Below are positions 54,681-63,183 of a stretch of DNA of 64,000 bases, in pieces. Source of the stretch: Barnesiella sp. An55 (GTDB lineage Bacteria > Bacteroidota > Bacteroidia > Bacteroidales > Barnesiellaceae); the NCBI RefSeq assembly GCF_002161555.1, contig NZ_NFHZ01000007.1, positions 62,001 to 126,000 of the forward strand, written 5' to 3'. Position 1 is the stretch's first letter. Each line of letters starts with the position of its first letter. The notes below the pieces were generated by a model. That model was not told where the DNA came from. It was given only the letters and a program-made list of their open reading frames with translations, and made no database searches. Position numbers and translations under genes: made by a program.

Positions 54681-56102
54681 TCAACTGTCTATTCTTTTTC
54701 TGGCATATCCTCGCAACTTCTCACCAATCTCCTGTTTCACCTTTTTGGGCTGAATCAAGTAGCTGAGGATAATCACGCTCCCCACATACCCTATCTGACC
54801 AACAGCCGAATCAACTTTATAAAAGACCACGGCTCCACCCAACAGGAACAAGATAGGGTACACAATTTCAAGCGATACTCTCACGGGGAAGAACTTCCAG
54901 GTATCGATCATTCTGAATCCCAACATAAACAGGTAGGAAAGTATCGACGAGAGTACAATACCCCAAATACCCCACAGCCCGATAAAGAGATAGTTCATGA
55001 CCAGATTCAGCATGGTGGTAATGATGACTCCTGGCAGGTTGCGAACAGTCTGTTTGGAACACTGATACCCCAAATCGTAGAACGACGCCAAGGCAAAGCA
55101 AATAACCGAGACAAACATCGGGTATAGATATTGCAGGCTATCTTGATAACGAGCATCGACCAGCCATGAATAATTGAGTTTCAGCACAAAGACAAAAACC
55201 AAAGCCAACACGGTAAGTATCACCGTGTATGTATTGAATATACGAGAGAAAAACTTCTCCCTGTCAGGAGCCTTGTACTGTTTGATTGCCGTCTCCTGCC
55301 AAGCTTGATAAACGATAACCGAGAATGTCTCAAGTATGGTCGAGAATTTCATACCCACGGCAAAAATACCATTGGCCTCCAAACCCAAAAAACGCTCGAT
55401 AAACAATCGGCACGAACTACCCAACAGCCACCAACAAATGGCATTGGGAAGCAACGGCAACGAATATTTCAAAAGAGCCCTATTCAGAGCCTTATCTTTG
55501 AAATTGGCCACAAAATAGCGTTTGAATACCCGTGTCTGCAATTCGATAACAATCATTGAAACCAATCGAGCCAATATGTTTGAACAGAAGATTCCACCAA
55601 TACCCATCTTCAGCCAGGCTACGAAAATCAGGCTGTACAACCCTATCTGGAAAGCGGTGAGAATACCCGCAAAAACGAACTGCTTATTGCGACCCAATCC
55701 TCGCACAATCTGTATTTCGACCTCATACAGCGAAAGAGTAATGACAAAGGCAATAATCCATCCCCAATCACGTATCTCGTAAAAAAAGGAGAAGACAATG
55801 CCTGCTACCAAAACTACCAGAGACGACTGACTCAGTAATTTATACGAAAACGACACAACACTCTTGCGAGTATATTCATCCTCGTTATCAAGCAAGAACC
55901 TGAAGGTACCATCGCGCAGCTGGAAGGTAATGAACCCCATAGCCAGAAACGTAAGCGTGAGCACAATATCGTAGTATCCGAAATCGTCGGGCGAAATGAA
56001 ATAGGTATATAGAGGTACCAGCAGGAAGGTAATGAGCTTGGAGCCCAAATTCCCTATGGCATAGATAAATATATCGTTGATAAACTTCGCACCTCTGCTC
56101 AT
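54681..56102 (-). CDS. Polysaccharide flippase (Wzx/MATE-like)
   Basis: 473 residues with about twelve to fourteen membrane helices, a polysaccharide biosynthesis exporter. The opening (GAKFINDIFIYAIGNLGSKLITFLLVPLYTYFI) is the usual flippase start. It would move lipid-linked repeat units to the periplasmic face. The start overlaps the wzy-like stop by four bases (ATGA). AT-rich, as flippase and polymerase genes of variable surface polysaccharide clusters often are. Confidence 0.88.
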   Translation of the reverse strand: MSRGAKFINDIFIYAIGNLGSKLITFLLVPLYTYFISPDDFGYYDIVLTLTFLAMGFITFQLRDGTFRFLLDNEDEYTRKSVVSFSYKLLSQSSLVVLVAGIVFSFFYEIRDWGWIIAFVITLSLYEVEIQIVRGLGRNKQFVFAGILTAFQIGLYSLIFVAWLKMGIGGIFCSNILARLVSMIVIELQTRVFKRYFVANFKDKALNRALLKYSLPLLPNAICWWLLGSSCRLFIERFLGLEANGIFAVGMKFSTILETFSVIVYQAWQETAIKQYKAPDREKFFSRIFNTYTVILTVLALVFVFVLKLNYSWLVDARYQDSLQYLYPMFVSVICFALASFYDLGYQCSKQTVRNLPGVIITTMLNLVMNYLFIGLWGIWGIVLSSILSYLFMLGFRMIDTWKFFPVRVSLEIVYPILFLLGGAVVFYKVDSAVGQIGYVGSVIILSYLIQPKKVKQEIGEKLRGYARKRIDS

Positions 56103-57352
56103 ACTTCTATCTGCCTTTCGGTCTTTGCCTGCTTCTCGGCCAGCGCATGGCGCTCCTTGATTACCGAGATATCCCTAACTATAAATCCCAACAATATCAT
56201 GGCTACAATACCCGAGCCTTGCAAAAAGACACTACCAGCTATCGACTCGATAGCGAGGAACAAGACAATAAGTATCCCACCCTTATAAAGAGAGATAGCA
56301 TAGGAGTCTATTACACTGGGTTTTATTTTTCTATATACCCATATCCAGAAATAGAAAAATAAAATAATTCCCACCAGACCAAACTGAACCAGCTCGGGGA
56401 AATAGGTATCGGAAACAAAAGGACAATCATCCTCCAACAATCCCCAAACCTCGTCGATACCATACTCTTTGTACAACTGCGAATAACTTACTATACCCGA
56501 CGAAAAAGTGGCATAGGAGGCCAAGCCCGATCCCAAAAAGGGATGATCGATAAACACTTGAGGCGAACGCACATAGAGTACGGCCCGAGCAAAGGAATCG
56601 TCCATATCCTCCGCCCCCGAAAAAAATCCCGACGAAATGAAATAGTAATTTATTTTCCCCCAAGCCACATACAACACGGCACAGAAGACAACCACCATCA
56701 TGAGCCACTGTTTAAGTTTGACCCTCGACAGGATTCCTGGTTTATACATAAAAAGTATATAAATCGCCACCACAAAAAATCCGTAAAACTTAGCACGAGT
56801 ACTGAACAATCCAACGGCAAGCATCAGCAGCATAATAATTCGGTCTTTACGGGTCTGGTTTTGACAGGTACAATAGTAATAGATGAGGAATAATATTGTA
56901 CTGATAATACCAAAATAAGCCACATGGAAAAACGCCACCTCGCCAAATCCGGCTGCAATAATAACAAACATAATGACACTGAGCACAATACTCAGCCGCT
57001 TCAGGAACCGTTTCTGTGAAGCATCGAATCGCACCCCCATGGAATAAGCGACATAAAAGGCAATGAAAGGCTTGAGTTGAATAAAAAAGTCGTACATGAT
57101 TGCCTTTGCCGTATTGTAATGGACAAAAACAAGGGAATAGAGTACATAAAAGAGCATCACTCCAACAACAAAGAAGAGACCTTTGTAGCGCTGATGATTA
57201 TGATTGCCTAAAATATCGATCATACACAACAAGGCCAGCAACAATGTAATGAGCTCGTCGGAGCTTTTAAACCACATCAACTGATAGGTATAAACCCCGA
57301 CAATAAGCATCAAAACAAACAGTCCATAGAATATTTTATTCAAGGAAACCAT
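56099..57352 (-). CDS. Wzy-like O-antigen/exopolysaccharide polymerase
   Basis: 417 residues with about eleven hydrophobic segments and a large periplasmic loop (about 270-330, containing FLGSGLASYATFSSG and VWGLLEDDCPFVSDTYFPEL). This layout fits Wzy/O-antigen ligase family proteins, which polymerise repeat units in the periplasm. The sequence itself is too variable for motif proof; context between wzc and wzx supports it. AT-rich. Confidence 0.78.
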   Translation of the reverse strand: MVSLNKIFYGLFVLMLIVGVYTYQLMWFKSSDELITLLLALLCMIDILGNHNHQRYKGLFFVVGVMLFYVLYSLVFVHYNTAKAIMYDFFIQLKPFIAFYVAYSMGVRFDASQKRFLKRLSIVLSVIMFVIIAAGFGEVAFFHVAYFGIISTILFLIYYYCTCQNQTRKDRIIMLLMLAVGLFSTRAKFYGFFVVAIYILFMYKPGILSRVKLKQWLMMVVVFCAVLYVAWGKINYYFISSGFFSGAEDMDDSFARAVLYVRSPQVFIDHPFLGSGLASYATFSSGIVSYSQLYKEYGIDEVWGLLEDDCPFVSDTYFPELVQFGLVGIILFFYFWIWVYRKIKPSVIDSYAISLYKGGILIVLFLAIESIAGSVFLQGSGIVAMILLGFIVRDISVIKERHALAEKQAKTERQIEV

Positions 57353-57378
57353 TGCTATCCTCTTCTCGTATGTTTCTC

Positions 57379-59697
57379 TTAATAACCGTAAGTATGTTTT
57401 ATTTCTGTGTCGTTCAATACAAATATGACATTTTTCAAAGAACCTTCTGCGGCATAATCCATTGCATTGAACACGCTGTTCTTAGGCGTATAGTTGGCTC
57501 GACAAACATAGAGTGTAGCATCGGCAAAACGTGTCAGCGAGAAGGTGTCGGATACCCGCTCTACCGGTGCCGTATCGACAATAATGCAATCATATTTGGC
57601 TCGCAGACCGGCAATCAGATCATCCAAACGGCTCGACAACAGTAACTCCGACGGGTTGGGTGGCACGGGCCCCGAGGTAATGACGTCGAGCGACTCGGTC
57701 TGCGACAAAATCAACGACGACTCGTCCATACCGTTCTTGGAAATCAAATAGTTGGTAAACCCGGTCTGTGACGAAAGTCCCAGATAGTTGGCTATTTGCG
57801 GACTGCGCAAATCCAAGTCAATCAACAGGGTGCGCTTGCCGGTCATGGCAATGGCATAGGCCAGGTTGAGACTGACAAACGATTTGCCTTCGCCCGGCTC
57901 GGACGAGGTCACCAGCAATACCCGGGTATCGCTACCGGGCAGGATAAACTGCAAGTTGGAGCGCAACAGACGGAACATCTCGGCCACCGGCTGGTGACTG
58001 TTGTTTTTCATCACGAGAGAGTCGGGCAATGCATTGTGTCCTATCTCACCGGCAATGGGCAAGTTGGTCAAACGGCGCAAATCGTTGCGCGAGGCAAACT
58101 TAACCGAGAAGATGGTCTTCCCATACAGATAGAAGACAGGCAATATCAATCCTATTCCGAAGGCAATGGCCAGGAGCAACAGCGACTGTGGCGCCACCGG
58201 TTTGTTCTTGCTGTATGCAGCGTTGACAATGCGGCACTTGGGCGAGGTAGAGGCCAAAGTCATGGCGCTCTCCTCACGTCGCTTCATCAAGAAGGTATAG
58301 AGTTCGTTTTTGATCATCTGGTTACGCTTGATATCCATATAGGCGCGCTCCTGCTCGGGGAAGCCACGAAGTCGGTTTCTGAAATCGACCTCCTGTTTTC
58401 TCAAGTCGGCCCGGGCAATCTCCGAACTCTCCTTGGCTTTGGATACCGTATTGAGGATATTGTCGCGCATGGCATCGATCTGTGCCGTGAGGGTACGCAA
58501 CGAAAGGTTGGAATCCTTGGCGGTGCGCAACAGACGCATACGTTCCAACAACAGCTTGTTGTACTCGTTGATTGCCTCGGCAGCACCCCTGTCGGGCAAA
58601 CCGGTGGTAATAGGAACCAGCGAATATTTATTCTCGGGACTGTTCATGAAACTATCTACCATCGAGATTATCGAATATTGAGTCTCGGCCTCGAGCAACA
58701 GTTTGCGATACTCACTGTTCGCCTCGAGAATAATCTTGGCCTCGGTGTCGATATCCGAGAGGTCGTTTTCTCGCTTGTACTGCTCGATGACGCGCTCGGC
58801 CTCATGAAGTTCATTCTCGACCGTAGCCAGACGGTCGTCGATGAACGAAAGCATGTTTTGTGCCTTCAAGTTTTTGTTCAATACGGCATCCTCGTTGTAA
58901 CATTCGATGAGGGTATCGAGGATGTCTTGGCCCCGTTTACGGTTCGAATCTTTGATTTTTAGAGAGATACCATTGGCTTTTTTGTCCGACAAATCGATTT
59001 CGAGACGTTTCTCCAGGAGTTCCGTCTGGGTATCATAGCCATTGATATGAGCTACAAAACGCAATTTCTTATCCGGATTGTAATAGCGAGTCGTGTCGAT
59101 AACGATGCCCTCACCATAATCGACTCTTATGGGGAAAGAGGTTGCTTCGGTCTCGGCCAGTGTCGTAAAGAAGCCCTGTTTCAAGAGTACTTTGATTTTA
59201 TCGCTGCCCTTGTTGGTCTGTACCTTTACCACAAACCCCGAAACCAGGGTATCCAACATCGACTCGGGTACATCGACCGTAATCGGTGAATTGCCATAAT
59301 ACTCGACCTTGTTGAAGAAATTTTTCTTGCTCGTATAGATTTTGTTCAATTCGAGGCGTTGCACCATCTCGCGAATGATGGTATGAGACGAGATAACCAG
59401 AATCTCGTCGTTTACCGAACCACCGCCAATCATGCCATCCAACGAGAATCCTCCTCCCGTCACATCGCCTACCAGCGAAGAGAGAGCTCCGCCCCCACCC
59501 TGCTTATCGTCCTCATTGACAAGAATATCGGCCGAAATTGCATACTGAGGCTTGGCAATCTTCAAATAACAAGCTACCAGAACCACACAAATAAACACCG
59601 ACCCGGCAAAGAGATACCATCTCTTACGGGCAGCACGCCACAAGGCTAATACATCGACACTATCGTTTCTTCTTTCGGAGGTATAATTTTCTTCCAT
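57379..59697 (-). CDS. Polysaccharide co-polymerase with fused tyrosine-kinase domain (Wzc-like)
   Basis: 772 residues: an N-terminal Wzz-type domain with two membrane helices (YLFAGSVFICVVLVACYL near 30-50, and LLLLAIAFGIGLILPVFYLYG near 507-528), a long coiled-coil periplasmic part between them, and a cytoplasmic BY-kinase domain with Walker A SSEPGEGKSFVSL (K605), Walker A' LLIDLDLRSP and Walker B CIIVDTAPV. The C-terminus has only two tyrosines (HTYGY) instead of a large cluster. Wzc controls chain length and export through cyclic phosphorylation with Wza. Thirteen bases after the wza gene. Confidence 0.93.
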   Translation of the reverse strand: MEENYTSERRNDSVDVLALWRAARKRWYLFAGSVFICVVLVACYLKIAKPQYAISADILVNEDDKQGGGGALSSLVGDVTGGGFSLDGMIGGGSVNDEILVISSHTIIREMVQRLELNKIYTSKKNFFNKVEYYGNSPITVDVPESMLDTLVSGFVVKVQTNKGSDKIKVLLKQGFFTTLAETEATSFPIRVDYGEGIVIDTTRYYNPDKKLRFVAHINGYDTQTELLEKRLEIDLSDKKANGISLKIKDSNRKRGQDILDTLIECYNEDAVLNKNLKAQNMLSFIDDRLATVENELHEAERVIEQYKRENDLSDIDTEAKIILEANSEYRKLLLEAETQYSIISMVDSFMNSPENKYSLVPITTGLPDRGAAEAINEYNKLLLERMRLLRTAKDSNLSLRTLTAQIDAMRDNILNTVSKAKESSEIARADLRKQEVDFRNRLRGFPEQERAYMDIKRNQMIKNELYTFLMKRREESAMTLASTSPKCRIVNAAYSKNKPVAPQSLLLLAIAFGIGLILPVFYLYGKTIFSVKFASRNDLRRLTNLPIAGEIGHNALPDSLVMKNNSHQPVAEMFRLLRSNLQFILPGSDTRVLLVTSSEPGEGKSFVSLNLAYAIAMTGKRTLLIDLDLRSPQIANYLGLSSQTGFTNYLISKNGMDESSLILSQTESLDVITSGPVPPNPSELLLSSRLDDLIAGLRAKYDCIIVDTAPVERVSDTFSLTRFADATLYVCRANYTPKNSVFNAMDYAAEGSLKNVIFVLNDTEIKHTYGY

Positions 59698-59710
59698 AAA
59701 CAGCTTTTTC

Positions 59711-60508
59711 TTATTTGATAAACAGAGCTATGGCCAACGACGCCAACACCGAGATAGCACTCACAATAGTTCCTGCCACCGATATACGATACGAAGCCAA
59801 CTGGTTATAATTCGAGTTGTTGCGTTGAGCCTTATTGGGCATCACATAAACTACATCATTTTGTTTCAAGTAGAAATAGGGCGATTCGAACAGGGACTTG
59901 TCAGTCAAGTCGAAACGGTGATAGATGCGCTTACCGTTCTCCTCGCGTATCAGCAATACATTGGTACGCTCGCCATAGATGGTCAAGTCGCCGGCCGCAC
60001 CAATGGCATCGAGTATCGACACCCGCTCGGTCTGTACCTTGATTTGACCCGGATACTTCACCTCGCCCAGCACCACAACCTTGAAATTCATAAACTGGAC
60101 CAACACAAAGGGGTCTTTCAACTCGGGACGTATCTTATCCTCGATATAATTGGCCAACTCGGTACGAGTGAGACCGGCCGCATGAATACGCCCGACAATA
60201 GGGAAATCGATATTGCCTTCGCGGCTCACGGTATATACTTGCAGGTTGGGAACAATGGTGAGTTCCTGCTTCCCGGGCTCGGAGTAGGAAACCGCCGGCA
60301 GATTATAGGGAGATGCCGCATCGGGGACTACCGACGAAACCGTAATGGAGAGCATATCGTCGGGGGCTATGCGCAATTCATAATTGCCCACATCGACCTG
60401 ACCGCTCATCTGTTCGACATCCAAATTTTCGAAATACGTTGCTTTGTTGGTAGCGCATGAAGTCACGAGTAACAACAATGCCAAGATACTTAACTGGTTT
60501 ATTTTCAT
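59711..60508 (-). CDS. Polysaccharide export lipoprotein (Wza-like)
   Basis: 265 residues with lipobox cysteine C18 (LLLLVTSCATNK). A Poly_export domain (about 40-130; YELRIAPDDMLSITVSS, IDFPIVGRIHAAGLTRTEL) is followed by a SLBB domain (KVVVLGEVKYPGQIKV, VSILDAIGAAGDLTIYGERTNVLLIRE) and a C-terminal hydrophobic segment (VAGTIVSAISVLASLAIALFI). It forms the outer-membrane export channel. First gene of the minus-strand exopolysaccharide operon. Smaller than E. coli Wza, as usual in Bacteroidales. Confidence 0.93.
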   Translation of the reverse strand: MKINQLSILALLLLVTSCATNKATYFENLDVEQMSGQVDVGNYELRIAPDDMLSITVSSVVPDAASPYNLPAVSYSEPGKQELTIVPNLQVYTVSREGNIDFPIVGRIHAAGLTRTELANYIEDKIRPELKDPFVLVQFMNFKVVVLGEVKYPGQIKVQTERVSILDAIGAAGDLTIYGERTNVLLIREENGKRIYHRFDLTDKSLFESPYFYLKQNDVVYVMPNKAQRNNSNYNQLASYRISVAGTIVSAISVLASLAIALFIK

Positions 60509-60780
60509 TACACTATTTTTTCCTACCAGATTGGCCCGGTATAATTCTAATTTATAACGATAGGATAGCCCCTTTTATTATATGCTACGCCTCAACTTTT
60601 GATGCTTTTATTGCAGTTTTTTGCATATAATTTTTCACCTGTTTCGAAACCATCTTGCTCACAGTCGTTTAATACAAGCTCCTCGACCGACATCTCATAA
60701 AAAAGATAGATTTAAACGAGCCAGAGGGCGCCTTGTTTGAAAAAGTTTATGTACGTTTGTAACACTTTTTGATATACATT
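60509..60780. other. Divergent intergenic region between wza and GT2 genes
   Basis: 272 bases, AT-rich, with a -7 box for the GT2 gene at 60752. No clear box was found for wza. I see no upxY/upxZ-like regulator gene and no invertible-promoter inverted repeats of the kind that flank capsule promoters in Bacteroides. Confidence 0.5.
60752..60759 (+). promoter_or_regulatory. -7 promoter box (TACGTTTG) for the GT2 gene
   Basis: TAnnTTTG match 21 bases before the ATG at 60781. -33 element weak. Confidence 0.5.
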
Positions 60781-61962
60781 ATGAACTTGAACTTTTCTTG
60801 GGATTTCTCTACCCCCGAAATATATGGAATGGGGATATTTGTTTTGTTCTGGATTATCGAACTGGTATATCAGTTTTACCTGTTTGATCGTCCGTTCCGT
60901 TTCTACAAGAAAAGTGAAAAGGGGAAAACCGACTATTCCTCGGAACGTCCTCCTCTATCGGTCATCGTCTATGCCCAAAACGATGCCGAAAACCTCATCC
61001 AGTTCATGCCCCGCATCTTGAATCAGGACTATCCGCAATTCGAGGTGATTGTGGTCAACGACGACTCGACCGACGACTCGAAAGACATTCTGGCCTCGCT
61101 CGAAACCCAGTACGACAACCTGTATCACACCTATGTGCCCGAGGGGTCGCGCAACCTGAGCCACAAAAAGCTGGCCCTCACCCTGGGTGTGAAGGCTGCC
61201 CAATACGACATCGTGGTATTTACCAACGCCAACTGTTGCCCGTCGGGTAACCAGTGGCTGGCGACCATCGCCCGCAACTTCGTCACCGGCACCGACATCG
61301 TGCTGGGCTACACGGCCATGGCCCGCAAGAAGAGAGAACGGCTGTCGTTTTGGTATTGCTCCTACGACAAACTGCTCTTTACCCTGCGTTATCTCTCGTT
61401 TGCCCTCATTGGTCGGCCCTTCATGGGCGAGAGTTCCAACCTGGCCTACCGCAAAGCTCTCTTCTTCGAGAACAAGGGATTCTCGAAATACCTGCATCTG
61501 CACTATGGCGACGACGACCTGTTTATCAACGAAATAGCCAATCGTGAGAATACTCGGGTCGAACTCTCTGAGGCGGCTCAAATGACTGCCAGCTACGACG
61601 ACAACTACGAAGCCTGGAAGGAGTTGAAACTGCAATACGACTTCACCTCGAAGTATCTGCACACGGCAGCCAAAGCCATATTTGGTCTCGGCAAGGTGTG
61701 TGACTATGCCTTTAACCTCCTGTTTATTTTTCTGTTGGTATGGGGTATCCTGTACAACTGGCTTCTCGTGATTGTAGCTTTGGTACCGGCTCTGTCGATC
61801 TTTACCGTCAAAGCTGTGATTTACCGACGCGCAGCCAAAATACTACACTCGCCCCGACTCTTTTTCGCCCTCCCGCTCTTCTCGTTTCTGCAACCGTGGG
61901 TAAATCTCTATTTCAACATCATAGGGTCGGCCTCACGGAAGAAGAATTTCACGTGGCGATAA
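60781..61962 (+). CDS. Membrane-anchored GT2 glycosyltransferase
   Basis: 393 residues; the ATG at 60781 (MNLNFSWDFSTPEIYGMGIF) is used because the longer frame extends into the promoter. It has an N-terminal helix, a GT-A domain with VIVYAQNDAENL, the metal-binding VVNDDSTDDS and a C-terminal pair of membrane helices (FNLLFIFLLVWGILYNWLLVIVALVP). The acceptor-site DDD appears in HYGDDDLFINEIANRENT. It may extend a membrane-linked glycan; the partner operon is on the opposite strand. Confidence 0.88.
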   Translation: MNLNFSWDFSTPEIYGMGIFVLFWIIELVYQFYLFDRPFRFYKKSEKGKTDYSSERPPLSVIVYAQNDAENLIQFMPRILNQDYPQFEVIVVNDDSTDDSKDILASLETQYDNLYHTYVPEGSRNLSHKKLALTLGVKAAQYDIVVFTNANCCPSGNQWLATIARNFVTGTDIVLGYTAMARKKRERLSFWYCSYDKLLFTLRYLSFALIGRPFMGESSNLAYRKALFFENKGFSKYLHLHYGDDDLFINEIANRENTRVELSEAAQMTASYDDNYEAWKELKLQYDFTSKYLHTAAKAIFGLGKVCDYAFNLLFIFLLVWGILYNWLLVIVALVPALSIFTVKAVIYRRAAKILHSPRLFFALPLFSFLQPWVNLYFNIIGSASRKKNFTWR

Positions 61963-62021
61963 GCGGCCCGATATGGTGCGGACAAAGGCCTACGGCGAAA
62001 GCGCATCTTCTGCTCGATACG

Positions 62022-62053
62022 AAAAAGGTCGCGCCACAACCGTGACACGACCT
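62022..62053 (-). terminator. Terminator after the small heat-shock protein gene
   Basis: GGTCG (62027-62031) pairs with CGACC (62048-62052) with further partial pairing (CAC/GTG); TTTTTCG follows on the minus strand. Confidence 0.6.
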
Positions 62054-62081
62054 CTTCTCTACCGGAGACTTTATAAAGGTT

Positions 62082-62507
62082 TTATTTGACAGCAATTTTC
62101 TTTTTCTCCGAGACGGCAGGCATGGTCTTTTTGGGAATCTTCACCGTCAATACCCCATTGTTCTGACAAGCCTCGATGGCGTCGGTATTGACATTATCGG
62201 GCAAAATGAGCGTTTGCTGGAACTGCGAGTAAGAGAATTCGCGACGCAGATAACGCCCCTTCTTGTCCTTCTCGTCCTCTTCTTGCTTGCGCTCGACGGT
62301 GACTACCAGGTGGTTGTCCTTATCGACCGTAATTTCAAAATCGTCTTTGGTAATGCCGGGTGCGGCAATCTCTACTTCATACTCCTTTTCGGTCTCCACA
62401 ATATTGATGGCCGGAGCGGCACTGTTGGTCTTGGCAATCCATTCGTTCCCGAAAAAGTCGTTGAAAATACTGGGGAGCCAGTTTTGCTGATGCTTTGCAG
62501 GTGTCAT
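62082..62507 (-). CDS. Small heat-shock protein (Hsp20/alpha-crystallin family)
   Basis: 141 residues. The alpha-crystallin domain spans about 35-132, with NIVETEKEYEVEIAAPGITKDDFEI, GRYLRREFSYSQFQQTLILPDNV and the GVLTVKIPK strand; the short N-terminus carries WLPSIFNDFFGNEW. It is an ATP-independent holdase that binds unfolding proteins. It has an unusually strong Shine-Dalgarno for this phylum (AGGAGG, 62516-62521, eight bases before the ATG), see the separate leader entry. Single-gene transcript. Confidence 0.93.
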   Translation of the reverse strand: MTPAKHQQNWLPSIFNDFFGNEWIAKTNSAAPAINIVETEKEYEVEIAAPGITKDDFEITVDKDNHLVVTVERKQEEDEKDKKGRYLRREFSYSQFQQTLILPDNVNTDAIEACQNNGVLTVKIPKKTMPAVSEKKKIAVK

Positions 62508-62590
62508 AATCTTTTCCTCCTAAATAAGTTTTATACGTTAGTCAACGACGAGGATTTCCCGTCGTCCACCCATAACAACAAGGAGGTCTG
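62508..62590 (-). promoter_or_regulatory. Possible Shine-Dalgarno-masking leader of the small heat-shock protein
   Basis: On the minus strand CCTCCT (within 62581-62587) is complementary over six bases to the Shine-Dalgarno AGGAGG (62521-62516). Between them a strong hairpin ACGACG/CGTCGT extended by GG/CC (62545-62565) would stack under that pairing. The geometry resembles simple RNA thermometers of small heat-shock genes, but the masking helix is short and the idea is untested. Confidence 0.35.
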
Positions 62591-62643
62591 CCCTTTGGCT
62601 CAGATGCAGGGCGTTAAAGTTGGCGAGAAAAGTACAAAAAGCG

Positions 62644-63183
62644 TTATGGCTCCACCACCACATCGTAACGCAGCACCTGGTAACTCACCTTGAAGGGACG
62701 CCCCGATACCCGTGCCGGCGGGGAATCGACATGATAGTAGTTGCGCGAACGGTCGAAGCTGTCGATCTCGCATTTGCGCGTAGATCCAGGCAGCAAATCA
62801 CACTCGACCGTACAGGTGCGATAGTCAATCATCTGCCCGTCGGGAGCCCGATAAACGAGTTTGAGCACCACCCGCGAGAGGTGATAAGGCGAATTGTTGC
62901 GCAGGAGGAAACTCTCACGAGTATCGCTCATGCGCTTGTCGAAAGCCAGCATATCGACGGCTGTCGGCGAAAAAGCCGGGCGAACGGCCTCCACCGAATC
63001 GGTCGTGACCACCGGCTCCCGTTCTACGGGAGTAGCGACAGTCTCACCCGACGGCCCGGTCAAGCACTGTACCGGGATTCGCACCGTCGCACTCTTGCGG
63101 GGCATGATGCCCGACGACTGACTCCACAACGGCCCCATCGCCAGCCCTACCCCGAGGAGTGTGAGTATCAAGATCTTTCTCAT
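62644..63183 (-). CDS. Secreted protein of unknown function upstream of the heat-shock gene
   Basis: 179 residues from the ATG at 63183, which overlaps the menA stop as ATGA; the longer frame (from 63207) lacks that support. Signal peptide about MRKILILTLLGVGLAMGPLWSQ. The mature part has two halves: RKSATVRIPVQCLTGPSGETVATPVE and a beta-rich C-terminal region (VLKLVYRAPDGQMIDYRTCTVECDLLPGSTRKCEID) with three cysteines (TCTVEC, KCE). No family recognised. Probably co-transcribed with menA by translational coupling. Confidence 0.6.
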   Translation of the reverse strand: MRKILILTLLGVGLAMGPLWSQSSGIMPRKSATVRIPVQCLTGPSGETVATPVEREPVVTTDSVEAVRPAFSPTAVDMLAFDKRMSDTRESFLLRNNSPYHLSRVVLKLVYRAPDGQMIDYRTCTVECDLLPGSTRKCEIDSFDRSRNYYHVDSPPARVSGRPFKVSYQVLRYDVVVEP

